DNA from: Cellvibrionaceae bacterium
GTDB taxonomy: Bacteria; Pseudomonadota; Gammaproteobacteria; Pseudomonadales; Cellvibrionaceae
Length of the DNA stretch: 5,748 nt
Reading direction: 5' to 3'
NCBI GenBank assembly: GCA_021151615.1
Contig: JAGKXA010000253.1
Span: 1 to 5,748 of the forward strand
This document shows positions 1-5,185 of the stretch, piece by piece; the stretch's first letter is position 1, and every line of letters starts with the position of its first letter. Below the pieces are notes generated by a model. That model searched no databases and was not told the DNA's origin. It saw only the letters and a list, made by a program, of their open reading frames with translations. Made by a program: the position numbers and the translations under genes.

Positions 1-113
1 TGGGCGAATGCCGCATAGTGACCGCGCAAACGGAAGTGGATATCGGCTGCCAGCAGCGGCTGGATGCCTGTATTGATACCCTCGCCGAACATATGCATCT
101 CGCTGAGGGCTAA
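1..113 (+). CDS. fliH: FliH, flagellar export ATPase regulator (3' end only)
   Basis: This is the last 36 codons of a gene entering from the left, read in the frame starting at base 3 and ending at TAA 111-113. The peptide begins GECRIVTAQTEVDIGCQQRL. This fits the FliH C-terminus, which typically has a Gly-Gly-Cys-x-Val/Ile segment followed by an acidic stretch, an Asp-Ala/Ile-Ser-like turn and an Arg-Leu helix. FliH binds the export ATPase FliI, restrains it and docks it at the export gate and C-ring. The stop codon is two bases before the fliI start, the arrangement expected of a fliH-fliI operon. The call rests on this short C-terminal match plus the position directly before fliI. Confidence 0.8.
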   Translation, partial: GECRIVTAQTEVDIGCQQRLDACIDTLAEHMHLAEG

Positions 114-115
114 GC

Positions 116-1450
116 GTGAACAGTCCATCGCCCCTCAACGATTTTAAGCTCGACGACGCACTGCGCTCGCTCGATAGCATCCAGCTCGCCCGGGTCAGTG
201 GCCGGCTGGTGCGTGTTTCCGGCCTGCTGCTGGAAAGCCACGGCTGCCAGCGCATGACTGGCCAGCGCTGCTATGTAGAGCAGGGCGACGGCAGTATGCT
301 GGATGCGCAGGTGGTGGGTTTTAACCGCGATACCACTTACCTGATGCCCTTTAAAAAACCCCTGGGTTTGGCTGCAGGTTCGCGGGTATTCCCCGCCGAT
401 GACGACACCAGCTTGCATATTGATGACTCCTGGCTGGGCCGTGTGCTCAATGGCTTGGGTGAACCACTGGATGATTTGGGCAAACTCAGCGGGCGCGACC
501 CGCTACCCATGGAATTACCCAAGGTGAACCCGCTGCGCCGTCAACCGGTATCGGCACCCTTGGATGTGGGGGTGCGCGCTATCAACACTATGCTCACCCT
601 CGGCAAAGGCCAAAGGGTAGGGCTGTTCGCCGGCAGCGGCGTGGGCAAAAGCGTGCTGCTCGGCATGATCACCCGCCAGACCAAGGCGGATGTAGTTGTG
701 GTTGGTTTGATCGGCGAACGCGGGCGCGAAGTGCAGGAATTTATCCTCCATTCGCTCGGCGAAGAAGGCTTGCGCAAAGCGGTAGTGGTAGTCGCACCGG
801 CCAATGAATCGCCGCTGATGCGCATGAAAGCGACCGAGCTGTGCCACAGTATCGCCGCCTATTTTCGCGACCAGGGCAAAGACGTTTTATTGCTGGTGGA
901 TTCGCTCACCCGCTACGCCATGGCGCAGCGCGAAATTGCCTTGGCATTGGGGGAGCCGCCCGCCACCAAAGGCTACCCGCCTTCGGTATTCGGTATGTTG
1001 CCGGAGTTGGTGGAAAGTGCGGGCAATGGCGAAAGCGCGCGCGGCAGCTTAAGTGCGCTCTATACCGTGCTCGCCGAAGGCGATGACCATCAAGACCCGA
1101 TTGTGGATTGTGCCCGCGCGATTCTGGACGGCCATATTGTTCTCTCTCGTCGCCTCGCCGATGTCGGTCATTACCCGGCGATTGATATTGCCTCCTCCGT
1201 TAGCCGCTGCATGACACAAGTGACTGATAAACCCCATCAGCAGGCAGCGCGCCAGTTGAAGGAGTACTACAGCACCTACGAAAAAATCAAAGAATTGATT
1301 CCGCTTGGCGGTTATACGCCAGGCATGGATTTAAAAACCGATCAGTCGGTGCAACTTGCACCCGCCATTGAGCGCTTCCTGCGTCAGGACGTAGGTCAGG
1401 GGGCGGAGTTGGAGCAGTGTTTGGCGGATTTAAAAAATATTATTCGTTAA
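116..1450 (+). CDS. fliI: FliI, flagellum-specific type III export ATPase
   Basis: A complete 444-residue protein, normal length for FliI. FliI is the hexameric ATPase at the cytoplasmic face of the flagellar export apparatus; it hydrolyses ATP to help unload rod, hook and filament subunits from chaperones. Visible motifs are Walker A AGSGVGKS (residues 172-179, Lys178), the GLIGERGREV block with the catalytic Glu (197-206, Glu201), Walker B DVLLLVDSLTR (256-266, Asp262), the EPPATKGYPPSVF loop (280-292) and the alpha/beta-ATPase signature PAIDIASSVSR (354-364). An N-terminal beta-barrel domain (about 20-95) precedes the ATPase domain. The start is GTG at 116. It follows a GAGGG ribosome-binding site (105-109), and the next in-frame Met is residue 47, too late. 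It begins two bases after fliH stops, so translational coupling is likely. The N-terminal third differs from the Pseudomonas-type polar FliI as I remember it, which may mean a lateral/secondary flagellar system (inference). Confidence 0.97.
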   Translation: MNSPSPLNDFKLDDALRSLDSIQLARVSGRLVRVSGLLLESHGCQRMTGQRCYVEQGDGSMLDAQVVGFNRDTTYLMPFKKPLGLAAGSRVFPADDDTSLHIDDSWLGRVLNGLGEPLDDLGKLSGRDPLPMELPKVNPLRRQPVSAPLDVGVRAINTMLTLGKGQRVGLFAGSGVGKSVLLGMITRQTKADVVVVGLIGERGREVQEFILHSLGEEGLRKAVVVVAPANESPLMRMKATELCHSIAAYFRDQGKDVLLLVDSLTRYAMAQREIALALGEPPATKGYPPSVFGMLPELVESAGNGESARGSLSALYTVLAEGDDHQDPIVDCARAILDGHIVLSRRLADVGHYPAIDIASSVSRCMTQVTDKPHQQAARQLKEYYSTYEKIKELIPLGGYTPGMDLKTDQSVQLAPAIERFLRQDVGQGAELEQCLADLKNIIR

Positions 1451-1483
1451 TCCCGGCATCAACATGAAAGGCGGTGAGAAATA

Positions 1484-1906
1484 ATGAAAGAGCAGTTGGA
1501 TACCCTCGGGCGCCTCGCCAGCTTGCGCGCAACCCGCGTACAACAAATGCTGGGCCGCGTGACCTATCAACAAAACCTGTGCCAGCGCTATCGCAACAAT
1601 ATTACCGGCCTCACACGCCTGTGTGGTTTTACGGTGCCCATGACCACCCCTTTGCAGCGCGATAACCAGCAGCAATACAAAGGCACTTTATTGAGGATGG
1701 TGGAACTGCAACGCAAGGAATTGGCAGTCGCGGAGGAAAACCTCGCGCGTATCCAGCTCGAACTGATGAACGCCATGCGCAGCGAGAAAATCGTCGCCCA
1801 TGTGATAGATGCAAAAATGAACCAGTGGCAGCTACTGTTAAATCAGCAAGAGCAGAAGATACAGGATGGATTGGCCAGTCAGGGCTGGTGGCGGAATCAG
1901 GGTTAA
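1484..1906 (+). CDS. fliJ: FliJ, flagellar export chaperone / ATPase stalk protein
   Basis: A 140-residue, charged, Gln-rich protein without membrane segments, close to the usual FliJ length of about 147. It is predicted to be almost wholly helical, with heptad-like stretches at about residues 8-45 and 65-130, as expected for the antiparallel coiled coil of FliJ. In the family FliJ inserts into the FliI hexamer like the F1-ATPase gamma subunit, promotes ring assembly, and recycles export chaperones. Its place 33 bases after fliI is the standard order. The ATG at 1484 has a good ribosome-binding site, GGTGAG at 1473-1478. The stop codon TAA (1904-1906) lies inside the outer arm of a palindromic repeat, so the last residues may have been altered by that element's insertion. 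Sequence identity is low in this family, so the call depends on context as well as on composition. Confidence 0.85.
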   Translation: MKEQLDTLGRLASLRATRVQQMLGRVTYQQNLCQRYRNNITGLTRLCGFTVPMTTPLQRDNQQQYKGTLLRMVELQRKELAVAEENLARIQLELMNAMRSEKIVAHVIDAKMNQWQLLLNQQEQKIQDGLASQGWWRNQG

Positions 1907-2026
1907 TCTCCCCCAGCTGATTGAAATCCCTCCCGGCCTCCCTGGCTGCGCGCCCCGTTTCAAAGGGAGGGGCTTGTCTCCCCTCTTGAACGGGGCGCGC
2001 AGCCAAGAGGGGCTGGGGGAGATTAA
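1903..2026. repeat. MITE-like palindromic intergenic repeat
   Basis: The ends are a perfect 15-bp inverted repeat: TTAATCTCCCCCAGC at 1903-1917 and GCTGGGGGAGATTAA at 2012-2026. A second inner pair, starting GGCTGCGCGCCCCG (1944) and ending CGGGGCGCGCAGCC (2004), is complementary over about 19 bases with one indel. Pyrimidine- and purine-rich stretches (CCCTCCC, GGGAGGGG, CTCCCCTC) fill the middle. The whole can fold into a long hairpin. The termini resemble the AATCTCCCCC...GGGGGAGATT palindromes that are multicopy in many bacterial genomes, usually non-autonomous elements without a coding region. It has no credible ORF. It sits exactly at the fliJ stop codon and may act as a transcript end or RNA-stabilising hairpin between fliJ and flgM. 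Copy number cannot be judged here because the window holds one copy. Confidence 0.8.
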
Positions 2027-2047
2027 AAATTTCAGCGAAGGATTTAA

Positions 2048-2082
2048 GTTATTGCGCAGGGCAGTCGCCCTTAGGCAATAAC
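2048..2082. repeat. 35-bp palindrome upstream of flgM
   Basis: The outer arms GTTATTGC (2048-2055) and GCAATAAC (2075-2082) are perfect reverse complements. Inside them AGGGC (2058-2062) and GCCCT (2067-2071) form a second stem around an AGTC loop. There is no T-tract immediately after it, so it is not a classical terminator. It could be a regulatory hairpin in the flgM leader or an operator. The inner stretch GCAGGGCAGTCGCCCT (2056-2071) matches, as I remember it, part of the class 1 integron attI1 site; see the findings. Confidence 0.6.
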
Positions 2083-2136
2083 AGGGTCATTTTCAGGTAA
2101 AGACCCGAGCAACAAACACTATTGCAGGACTCCATT

Positions 2137-2415
2137 ATGGAAATCAGCAGAAACATCAAAGCCGGTTACAGTGCTCCCGCCGAGCCTGTTACCAGCACCA
2201 AAACCGAAGCGGCTGAACAGCCCAAAGTGGCCGCTGCCGGCCCCAAGCCTGAGCCGCGTTTGGAACAACTGCAGGAAGCCATGCGTGCGCTGCCGGAAAT
2301 CGATCTGGATCAGGTCGCCGCCATCAAAAAAGCATTGGCGAATGGCGAGCTAAGCAGCGATGTCAAAGTGCTCGCGCACAGCATCCTCGCTTACCATCGC
2401 GGAACAGATGTATGA
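2137..2415 (+). CDS. flgM: FlgM, anti-sigma-28 factor
   Basis: A 92-residue protein, typical of FlgM, which binds the flagellar sigma factor FliA (sigma-28) until the hook is complete and is then exported through it, releasing late-gene expression. The N-terminal half (residues 1-40) is Ala/Pro/Lys-rich and looks disordered, as in the family. The C-terminal half carries the FlgM signature: RLEQLQEAMRALPEIDLDQV (41-60), then AAIKKALANGEL and a final helix VKVLAHSILAYH (77-88), which would form the sigma-binding helices. I chose ATG 2137 because it follows AGGA (2126-2129) at a proper distance; an in-frame TTG at 2122 has no such site. I see no convincing sigma-28 or sigma-54 promoter in the ~110 bases before it, so it may be read from the fliHIJ transcript or from a promoter I cannot recognise. 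The stop overlaps the flgN start. Confidence 0.85.
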   Translation: MEISRNIKAGYSAPAEPVTSTKTEAAEQPKVAAAGPKPEPRLEQLQEAMRALPEIDLDQVAAIKKALANGELSSDVKVLAHSILAYHRGTDV

Positions 2416-2855
2416 CCCGCAGTGAGCAGCTGGTACAACTGGCCGGGCGCGATATAGAACTGGATTGCGCCGACTACCAGGGTTTGCAGCGTTTGATGCA
2501 AGCCCTGTATGAACAGCTGCTGGTGCGCAACAGCGTGCAAATAGAATCGCTCAACCAACAAATTACCGTACTCGTAGAATTTATCCGCGCACGCGCTGAA
2601 CGCCGCAGCAAAATTCTCACTGCGTTTGGTTTATCGCCTTCCGTTCCTGGTGCAATGGAAAAATTATTAATCCATTGCCCGCTGCCTAATCGTAGTTCCT
2701 ACCTCCAATGCTGGAGCGAATTGGAAAAATTAATCCAGCACACCAAATCCCTCAACGAACGCAACGGCAAGTTGCTCGCTATGCACAATGACATCCTCAA
2801 TCAGATACTGGGGAATGGTCAGGCGGCGCAGGTTTATTCGCCGCGGTATTATTAA
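2412..2855 (+). CDS. flgN: FlgN-type chaperone for hook-filament junction proteins
   Basis: A 147-residue soluble, mostly helical protein of normal FlgN length. FlgN binds the C-termini of FlgK and FlgL in the cytoplasm and delivers them to the flagellar export gate. The long helices at about residues 20-68 and 97-134, and the C-terminal motif NERNGKLLAMHNDILNQIL (115-133), correspond to the conserved Asn-Gly-x-Leu-Leu/Ile helix of the family. The protein ends in an aromatic tail (VYSPRYY). Its ATG overlaps the flgM stop codon (ATGA at 2412-2415), giving translational coupling, with GGAA (2401-2404) as a weak ribosome-binding site. The flgM-flgN pair is a standard flagellar unit. It is the last flagellar gene before the integron. 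Its 3' end faces the intI 3' end across 29 bases, and I see no terminator hairpin in that gap. Confidence 0.82.
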   Translation: MTRSEQLVQLAGRDIELDCADYQGLQRLMQALYEQLLVRNSVQIESLNQQITVLVEFIRARAERRSKILTAFGLSPSVPGAMEKLLIHCPLPNRSSYLQCWSELEKLIQHTKSLNERNGKLLAMHNDILNQILGNGQAAQVYSPRYY

Positions 2856-2884
2856 ATCAATTTGGTGTTAAGGAACTACCAGAA

Positions 2885-3871
2885 TTATTTGCTAAACCCA
2901 AGCATCGTTAATCGATCCAAGGGGCTGCTAACACCTGAAAAATGTTGGCCCAATACGTGGGTGTAAATCTGCGTTGTTTTTACATCGTTATGGCCTAGCA
3001 GTTCTTGCACATTGCGAATATCACAACCGGCTTGCAATAAATGTGTTGCAAATGAATGGCGAAAGCTGTGGCAGGTCACGCGTTTTTTGTCGATACCTGA
3101 AGCAACAACGGCTTGTTGCAGGGCCTTGCGGGCAACTGAATCATGCAAATGATGGCGACAAAGTTCTTGCGTATGCAAATTTTTGGTAAGGCTTGCAGAA
3201 GGGAACACGAACATCCACGCCGCTGAGCGAAACGCTTTAGGGAATTTTACGCTAAGCAGGTGAGGAAATGAGGGACCGATGCCGCGCTTGTTGTCTTCGC
3301 GTTGTATTTCCAATGCGTGATCAATCGCATCGTGCAACGCCGGTACCAGTGATTTGCCCAACAAGGTTTGCCGATCTTTATTCCCCTTGGCATCGCGCAC
3401 GCAAATTGAATGATTGGCAAAATCTATATCTTGTACACGTAAACGCATGCATTCGGTAATACGTAAACCACTCGCATACAGCAATTCAAAAATAAGGCGG
3501 TTTCTTCCCTCAAGCTGCGCGAGAATACGCACCACCTCATCAGGTGTTAATACTACCGGTAAATGCCGCTGCTTAACCGCCAGCGTAAAGCCCAAATCCC
3601 CAAGTTCTTGTTGCAATACTTTAGAGTACAAAAACACCAAAGCATTAAGCGCAACTTTTTGGGTGTTGACCGCAACGTTTCGCGCAACCGCAAGCCAGGT
3701 TAGGAATGCTTTGACCTCCTCTTTACCCATTTCTGCCGGGTGGCGTTTTTGGTGAAATAAAATGAACTGGCGAGTCCAAAACAGGTAACTTTTCTCCGTG
3801 CGAATACTATAACCACGCAGGCGAATTTCACCGCGGACCATTTCTAAAAAAGGACTGGGCTTGGTTTTCAT
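2885..3871 (-). CDS. intI: IntI, integron integrase (tyrosine recombinase)
   Basis: A complete 328-residue tyrosine recombinase, close to IntI1 (337). An N-terminal core-binding domain (about 1-90, with IRLRGYSIRTEKSYLFW) precedes the catalytic domain, which opens with LPVVLTPDEVVRIL (104-117), the same as IntI1 as I remember it. The catalytic set is intact: Arg137 (YASGLRITE), Lys165 (KGNKDR), His268 and Arg271 (HSFRHSFATHLL), His294 (LLGH) and nucleophile Tyr303 (IYTHVL). The segment at about 203-240 (LLSVKFPKAF, WMFVFPS, then CRHHLHD) is the additional IntI-specific region that lets these enzymes bind folded single-stranded attC; ordinary XerC/D proteins lack it. The SPLDRL near the C-terminus is also typical. 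The start ATG (3869-3871) follows AAAGGGA (3881-3887 on this strand). It is transcribed away from the cassette array, the usual IntI orientation, and converges on flgN. With no frameshift or lost residue it should be functional. Confidence 0.97.
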   Translation of the reverse strand: MKTKPSPFLEMVRGEIRLRGYSIRTEKSYLFWTRQFILFHQKRHPAEMGKEEVKAFLTWLAVARNVAVNTQKVALNALVFLYSKVLQQELGDLGFTLAVKQRHLPVVLTPDEVVRILAQLEGRNRLIFELLYASGLRITECMRLRVQDIDFANHSICVRDAKGNKDRQTLLGKSLVPALHDAIDHALEIQREDNKRGIGPSFPHLLSVKFPKAFRSAAWMFVFPSASLTKNLHTQELCRHHLHDSVARKALQQAVVASGIDKKRVTCHSFRHSFATHLLQAGCDIRNVQELLGHNDVKTTQIYTHVLGQHFSGVSSPLDRLTMLGFSK

Positions 3872-3910
3872 AAGGTTAATTCCCTTTAAGATGCTTATGG
3901 TTGGATATAC

Positions 3911-3937
3911 AGTGTATTGTTAACCAAAAAACGCCAA
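3911..3937 (-). promoter_or_regulatory. Candidate intI promoter overlapping a LexA-like half-site
   Basis: Reading leftward, TTGGCG (3932-3937) and TACACT (3911-3916) form a weak -35/-10 pair with a short 15-base spacer, about 40 bases before the intI ATG. Directly overlapping the -10 is CTGTATAT (top-strand ATATACAG, 3905-3912), identical to the first half of an enterobacterial SOS box. The distal half at the right distance is CCAT instead of ACAG (whole site 3897-3912). LexA control of intI is known for several integrons, so the position is apt, but the second half-site is poor. Confidence 0.35.
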
Positions 3938-3973
3938 TGCGCAAATTTCAACTTTACACTGCGCGATATCCAC

Positions 3974-4002
3974 TTCCAATTCCACTAAAAGCCCCCTATA
4001 TT
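3974..4002 (+). promoter_or_regulatory. Candidate cassette promoter (Pc)
   Basis: TTCCAA (3974-3979), a 17-base spacer and TATATT (3997-4002) form a sigma-70-like promoter directed toward the array, with a good -10 and a weak -35. An alternative pair just upstream is TTTACA (3953-3958) with TCCAAT (3975-3980), 16-base spacer. Integrons normally have a promoter in or near attI or intI pointing at the cassettes, so one is expected here. The choice between these is uncertain. Confidence 0.3.
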
Positions 4003-4031
4003 CAAGACCTTAGCGGCCAGACATAAGCGCA

Positions 4032-4071
4032 ATACGCGCATGCTCTGGAATATTAATGCGCACGCGCGTAT
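4032..4071. repeat. Imperfect inverted repeat upstream of attI
   Basis: ATACGCGCATGC (4032-4043) and GCACGCGCGTAT (4060-4071) are reverse complements at 11 of 12 positions, separated by 16 AT-rich bases. The left arm's ACGCGCATGC recurs at 4163-4172, just before the cassette junction. It may be a binding site or a structured 5' leader of the cassette transcript; no function can be assigned from sequence. Confidence 0.5.
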
Positions 4072-4185
4072 TTCCTATTCCAAAATCCCTGTTGTACAAG
4101 GTTAACTTGTTTAGCTTCAAAAGGTTAGGCGAAACACATAAGGGGTTTTCTGAAGGGAGATAACGCGCATGCGCGGTATACAAAT

Positions 4186-4192
4186 GTTAGTT
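4186..4192 (+). other. attI / cassette 1 recombination core (GTTAGTT)
   Basis: The boundary between the fixed attI site and the first cassette is placed at GTTAGTT, cut between G4186 and T4187. The reason is that GTTAGTT is the exact reverse complement of the R'' box AACTAAC (4519-4525) of the first attC, as it must be if the cassette entered as a circle. A better consensus match, GTTAGGC at 4124-4130, lies 62 bases upstream but does not pair with that R'' box. The attI arm bound by IntI should extend roughly 60 bases to the left. Confidence 0.75.
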
Positions 4193-4646
4193 TTGAAAAC
4201 ATCGGAGGATTCTTGAAATCTGTATATAAATGTAAAAGGGTAAGTGGAAAATCGCTCTTTAAGTTAATTCTTTTGGGGTTTTTAATCGGCTCTATCATGC
4301 TTATGGCAGTAGTCGCGGTTTTGGGCGAGTTCGGAATTCATCACCCAACATTAATCTTAGGAAAAGCCACGGGTAGTGTGATTTTAGACGTCTTATTGGT
4401 GGGGGTATTTTGGGCACTTTTGGAAACCTTTATTTGTTTTCCATTTGCTCTTTTGGGGCTATACATTTACTCAATATTTCGGCCAATTACTGTAGCTCTA
4501 ATAGACTCAGAAAAAGTAAACTAACAAGGCGCTTCAGCACCGCACACTTCGTGTGCTCGACAGTTTGTAAGTCGCTTTTTTTGTGGTTTTGCTACGCAAA
4601 ATTTTTCCACAAAAAGTCAACTTACAAACTGCGGCTGAGCTTGGCG
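4187..4646 (+). mobile_element. Integron gene cassette 1 (about 460 bp)
   Basis: The cassette is bounded by the attI core (GTTAGTT) and the core of its own attC (GTTATAC, G4646). It contains one ORF (4213-4524), a 26-base leader and the attC site. Being first in the array, it should be the most recently acquired and the best expressed from Pc. Confidence 0.88.
4213..4524 (+). CDS. Small two-segment membrane protein, cassette 1 product
   Basis: A 103-residue protein that I do not recognise by family. A basic N-terminus (KSVYKCKRVSGKSLFK) leads into a hydrophobic helix at about residues 17-38. A short polar stretch (GEFGIHHPT) follows, then a long hydrophobic region at about 54-88 that could be one long or two tight membrane segments, and a polar tail ending DSEKVN. 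By the positive-inside rule the N-terminus is probably cytoplasmic. The start is TTG at 4213, supported by a strong GGAGG (4204-4208) close before it; the first in-frame ATG (Met29) falls inside the first membrane helix, so TTG is preferred. The stop TAA (4522-4524) lies inside the R'' box of attC1, the compact layout usual for cassettes. The gene looks more AT-rich than the flagellar genes, as expected for an acquired cassette. Confidence 0.75.
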   Translation: MKSVYKCKRVSGKSLFKLILLGFLIGSIMLMAVVAVLGEFGIHHPTLILGKATGSVILDVLLVGVFWALLETFICFPFALLGLYIYSIFRPITVALIDSEKVN

Positions 4647-4652
4647 TTATAC
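4519..4652 (+). repeat. attC1 recombination site
   Basis: A 134-bp imperfect palindrome runs from R'' AACTAAC (4519-4525) to the R' core GTTATAC (4646-4652). The L''/L' arms are GCTTCAGC (4531-4538) and GCTGAGC (4634-4640), with one unpaired T, the extrahelical base that sets strand choice. The inner stem pairs GACAGTTTGTAAGT (4559-4572) with ACTTACAAACTG (4620-4631). The tip hairpin pairs TTTTTGTGG (4578-4586) with CCACAAAAA (4607-4615), then TTTTGC with GCAAAA. A side hairpin, GCACAC-TTC-GTGTGC (4542-4556), lies on the left arm only. It may also act as a transcript-ending hairpin. Confidence 0.93.
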
Positions 4653-5179
4653 AAAGAATGTATGCGAAACTTCAAGAATCAAATTAAAATCAGTGAGGCC
4701 CTGGCAGAGCTTTTTGATTTTGCCGAAGTCTATTGTTCAGCAGCGTGCTGCGGAATTAGTGCGTTTGAAATCCATAAGGGTCTGCTGATTCGAAAGGTCA
4801 TAGACAAAGGTACGTTGGGCGTTCCTTGGTACAACCAAGTTAAATCCGAAATAGACTCTCACCATGCCGAAGCGGTTGCTTCGTTAGCAGAGAGTGAAGA
4901 GGATGTCCCAATAATTTATCCTAGAAATGACGCTTTTCCTGAGTTTTATCTTAAGAAAAATGAATTAATACATTTTTTTATTCGCTGGCAAAGAGTCTTC
5001 AAGCAAGTTAAGGGAACGAATGCGGTTCCATAAACTTGTAAAGGTGTATAACAAGCGGTTGCAACGCCGCTCCAGCGCTTCGCGCTTACGCTCGACAGTT
5101 TGTAAGCAGCGCATTTAGCGAATCGCTGCGCGGAGTTTATCGCAAATGCGCCGCTTACAAACTGCGGTTGAACCGAACG
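4647..5179 (+). mobile_element. Integron gene cassette 2 (about 533 bp)
   Basis: It starts TTATAC after G4646 and ends at G5179 in the core of attC2. Its first seven bases with the preceding G, GTTATAC, are the exact reverse complement of its R'' box GTATAAC (5046-5052), proving the two ends belong to one cassette. It carries a single ORF (4662-5033). Confidence 0.92.
4662..5033 (+). CDS. Soluble hypothetical protein with CCG motif, cassette 2 product
   Basis: A 123-residue soluble protein with no signal peptide or membrane segment. The N-terminal part is helical (KISEALAELFDFAEVY, residues 9-24), followed by the notable CSAACCGISAF (25-35), with Cys25, Cys29 and Cys30. A later segment has SEIDSHHAEAVASL (62-75) and EEDVPIIYPRNDAFPEFYL (79-97). 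A C-terminal helix ends in basic residues (RWQRVFKQVKGTN). I dimly recall uncharacterised DUF6331-type proteins with a similar CCG motif, but cannot confirm membership. The cysteines could bind metal or form a redox pair; that is only a possibility. The start is ATG 4662, 10 bases after the attC1 core, behind a weak AAAGA (4653-4657). An upstream extension of this frame would cross attC1 and cassette 1, which rules it out as the true gene. The TAA is 12 bases before R''. Confidence 0.8.
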   Translation: MRNFKNQIKISEALAELFDFAEVYCSAACCGISAFEIHKGLLIRKVIDKGTLGVPWYNQVKSEIDSHHAEAVASLAESEEDVPIIYPRNDAFPEFYLKKNELIHFFIRWQRVFKQVKGTNAVP

Positions 5180-5185
5180 TTAAAA
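5046..5185 (+). repeat. attC2 recombination site
   Basis: A 140-bp site running from R'' GTATAAC (5046-5052) to R' GTTAAAA (5179-5185). L'' CGGTTGCAAC (5056-5065) pairs with L' GTTGAACCG (5167-5175), leaving one unpaired G. The inner stem GACAGTTTGTAAG (5094-5106) pairs with CTTACAAACTG (5154-5164), as in the other two sites. The tip differs from them: GCGCATTT-a-GCGA (5109-5121) with TCGC-AAATGCGC (5140-5151). The left arm carries the side hairpin AGCGC-TTC-GCGCT (5074-5086). Confidence 0.93.

Larger units (their letters stand above)
3872..4185. other. Non-coding intI-attI intergenic region
   Basis: About 315 bases without a credible gene separate intI from the first cassette. The region should contain the divergent promoters for intI and the cassettes plus the integrase-binding part of attI. 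It holds the candidate promoters listed separately, an imperfect palindrome at 4032-4071, and a perfect 12-bp palindrome CGCGCATGCGCG (4164-4175). It also has a lone GTTAGGC core-like motif (4124-4130). The ten-base ACGCGCATGC occurs twice (4034-4043 and 4163-4172). Which of these bind IntI cannot be read from the sequence. Confidence 0.6.

Noticed and set aside
515..847. Minus-strand ORFs of about 94-110 codons within fliI, and others across fliI and fliJ.
   Set aside because: They are shadows of the strongly coding + strand with His/Arg/Pro-rich composition and no family resemblance.
1866..2081. A 71-codon ORF spanning the palindromic repeat after fliJ.
   Set aside because: Most of it is the inverted repeat itself, so the open frame is a by-product of GC-rich palindromic sequence.
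2122..2136. TTG at 2122 as a longer flgM start.
   Set aside because: It adds only five residues and has no ribosome-binding site, while ATG 2137 is correctly spaced after AGGA.
2856..2884. A terminator between the convergent flgN and intI genes.
   Set aside because: No hairpin with a T-tract is visible in the 29-base gap on either strand.
3414..3755. A 113-codon + strand ORF opposite intI.
   Set aside because: It is fully antisense to the catalytic domain of a clear integrase, has shadow-like composition (Ser/Thr/Arg-rich), and lacks a ribosome-binding site.
3962..3978. A 14-base match between CGATATCCACTTCC upstream of attI and the reverse complement of a stretch in fliH (about 31-44).
   Set aside because: The fliH side is coding sequence, the match does not extend on either side, and one such chance match in a window this size is not rare enough to argue for a repeat.
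4539..4632. The strong inverted repeats after each cassette ORF read as CRISPR repeats or rho-independent terminators.
   Set aside because: They are single large imperfect palindromes with R''/L''/L'/R' boxes and one per ORF, so they are attC sites. There is no regular repeat-spacer pattern. A secondary terminator effect remains possible.
4410..4661. The frame of the cassette 2 protein stays open upstream back to about 4410, giving a 207-residue ORF.
   Set aside because: The extension runs through cassette 1's gene in another frame and through the whole attC1 site. The cassette boundary at 4646/4647 and ATG 4662 mark the real gene start.
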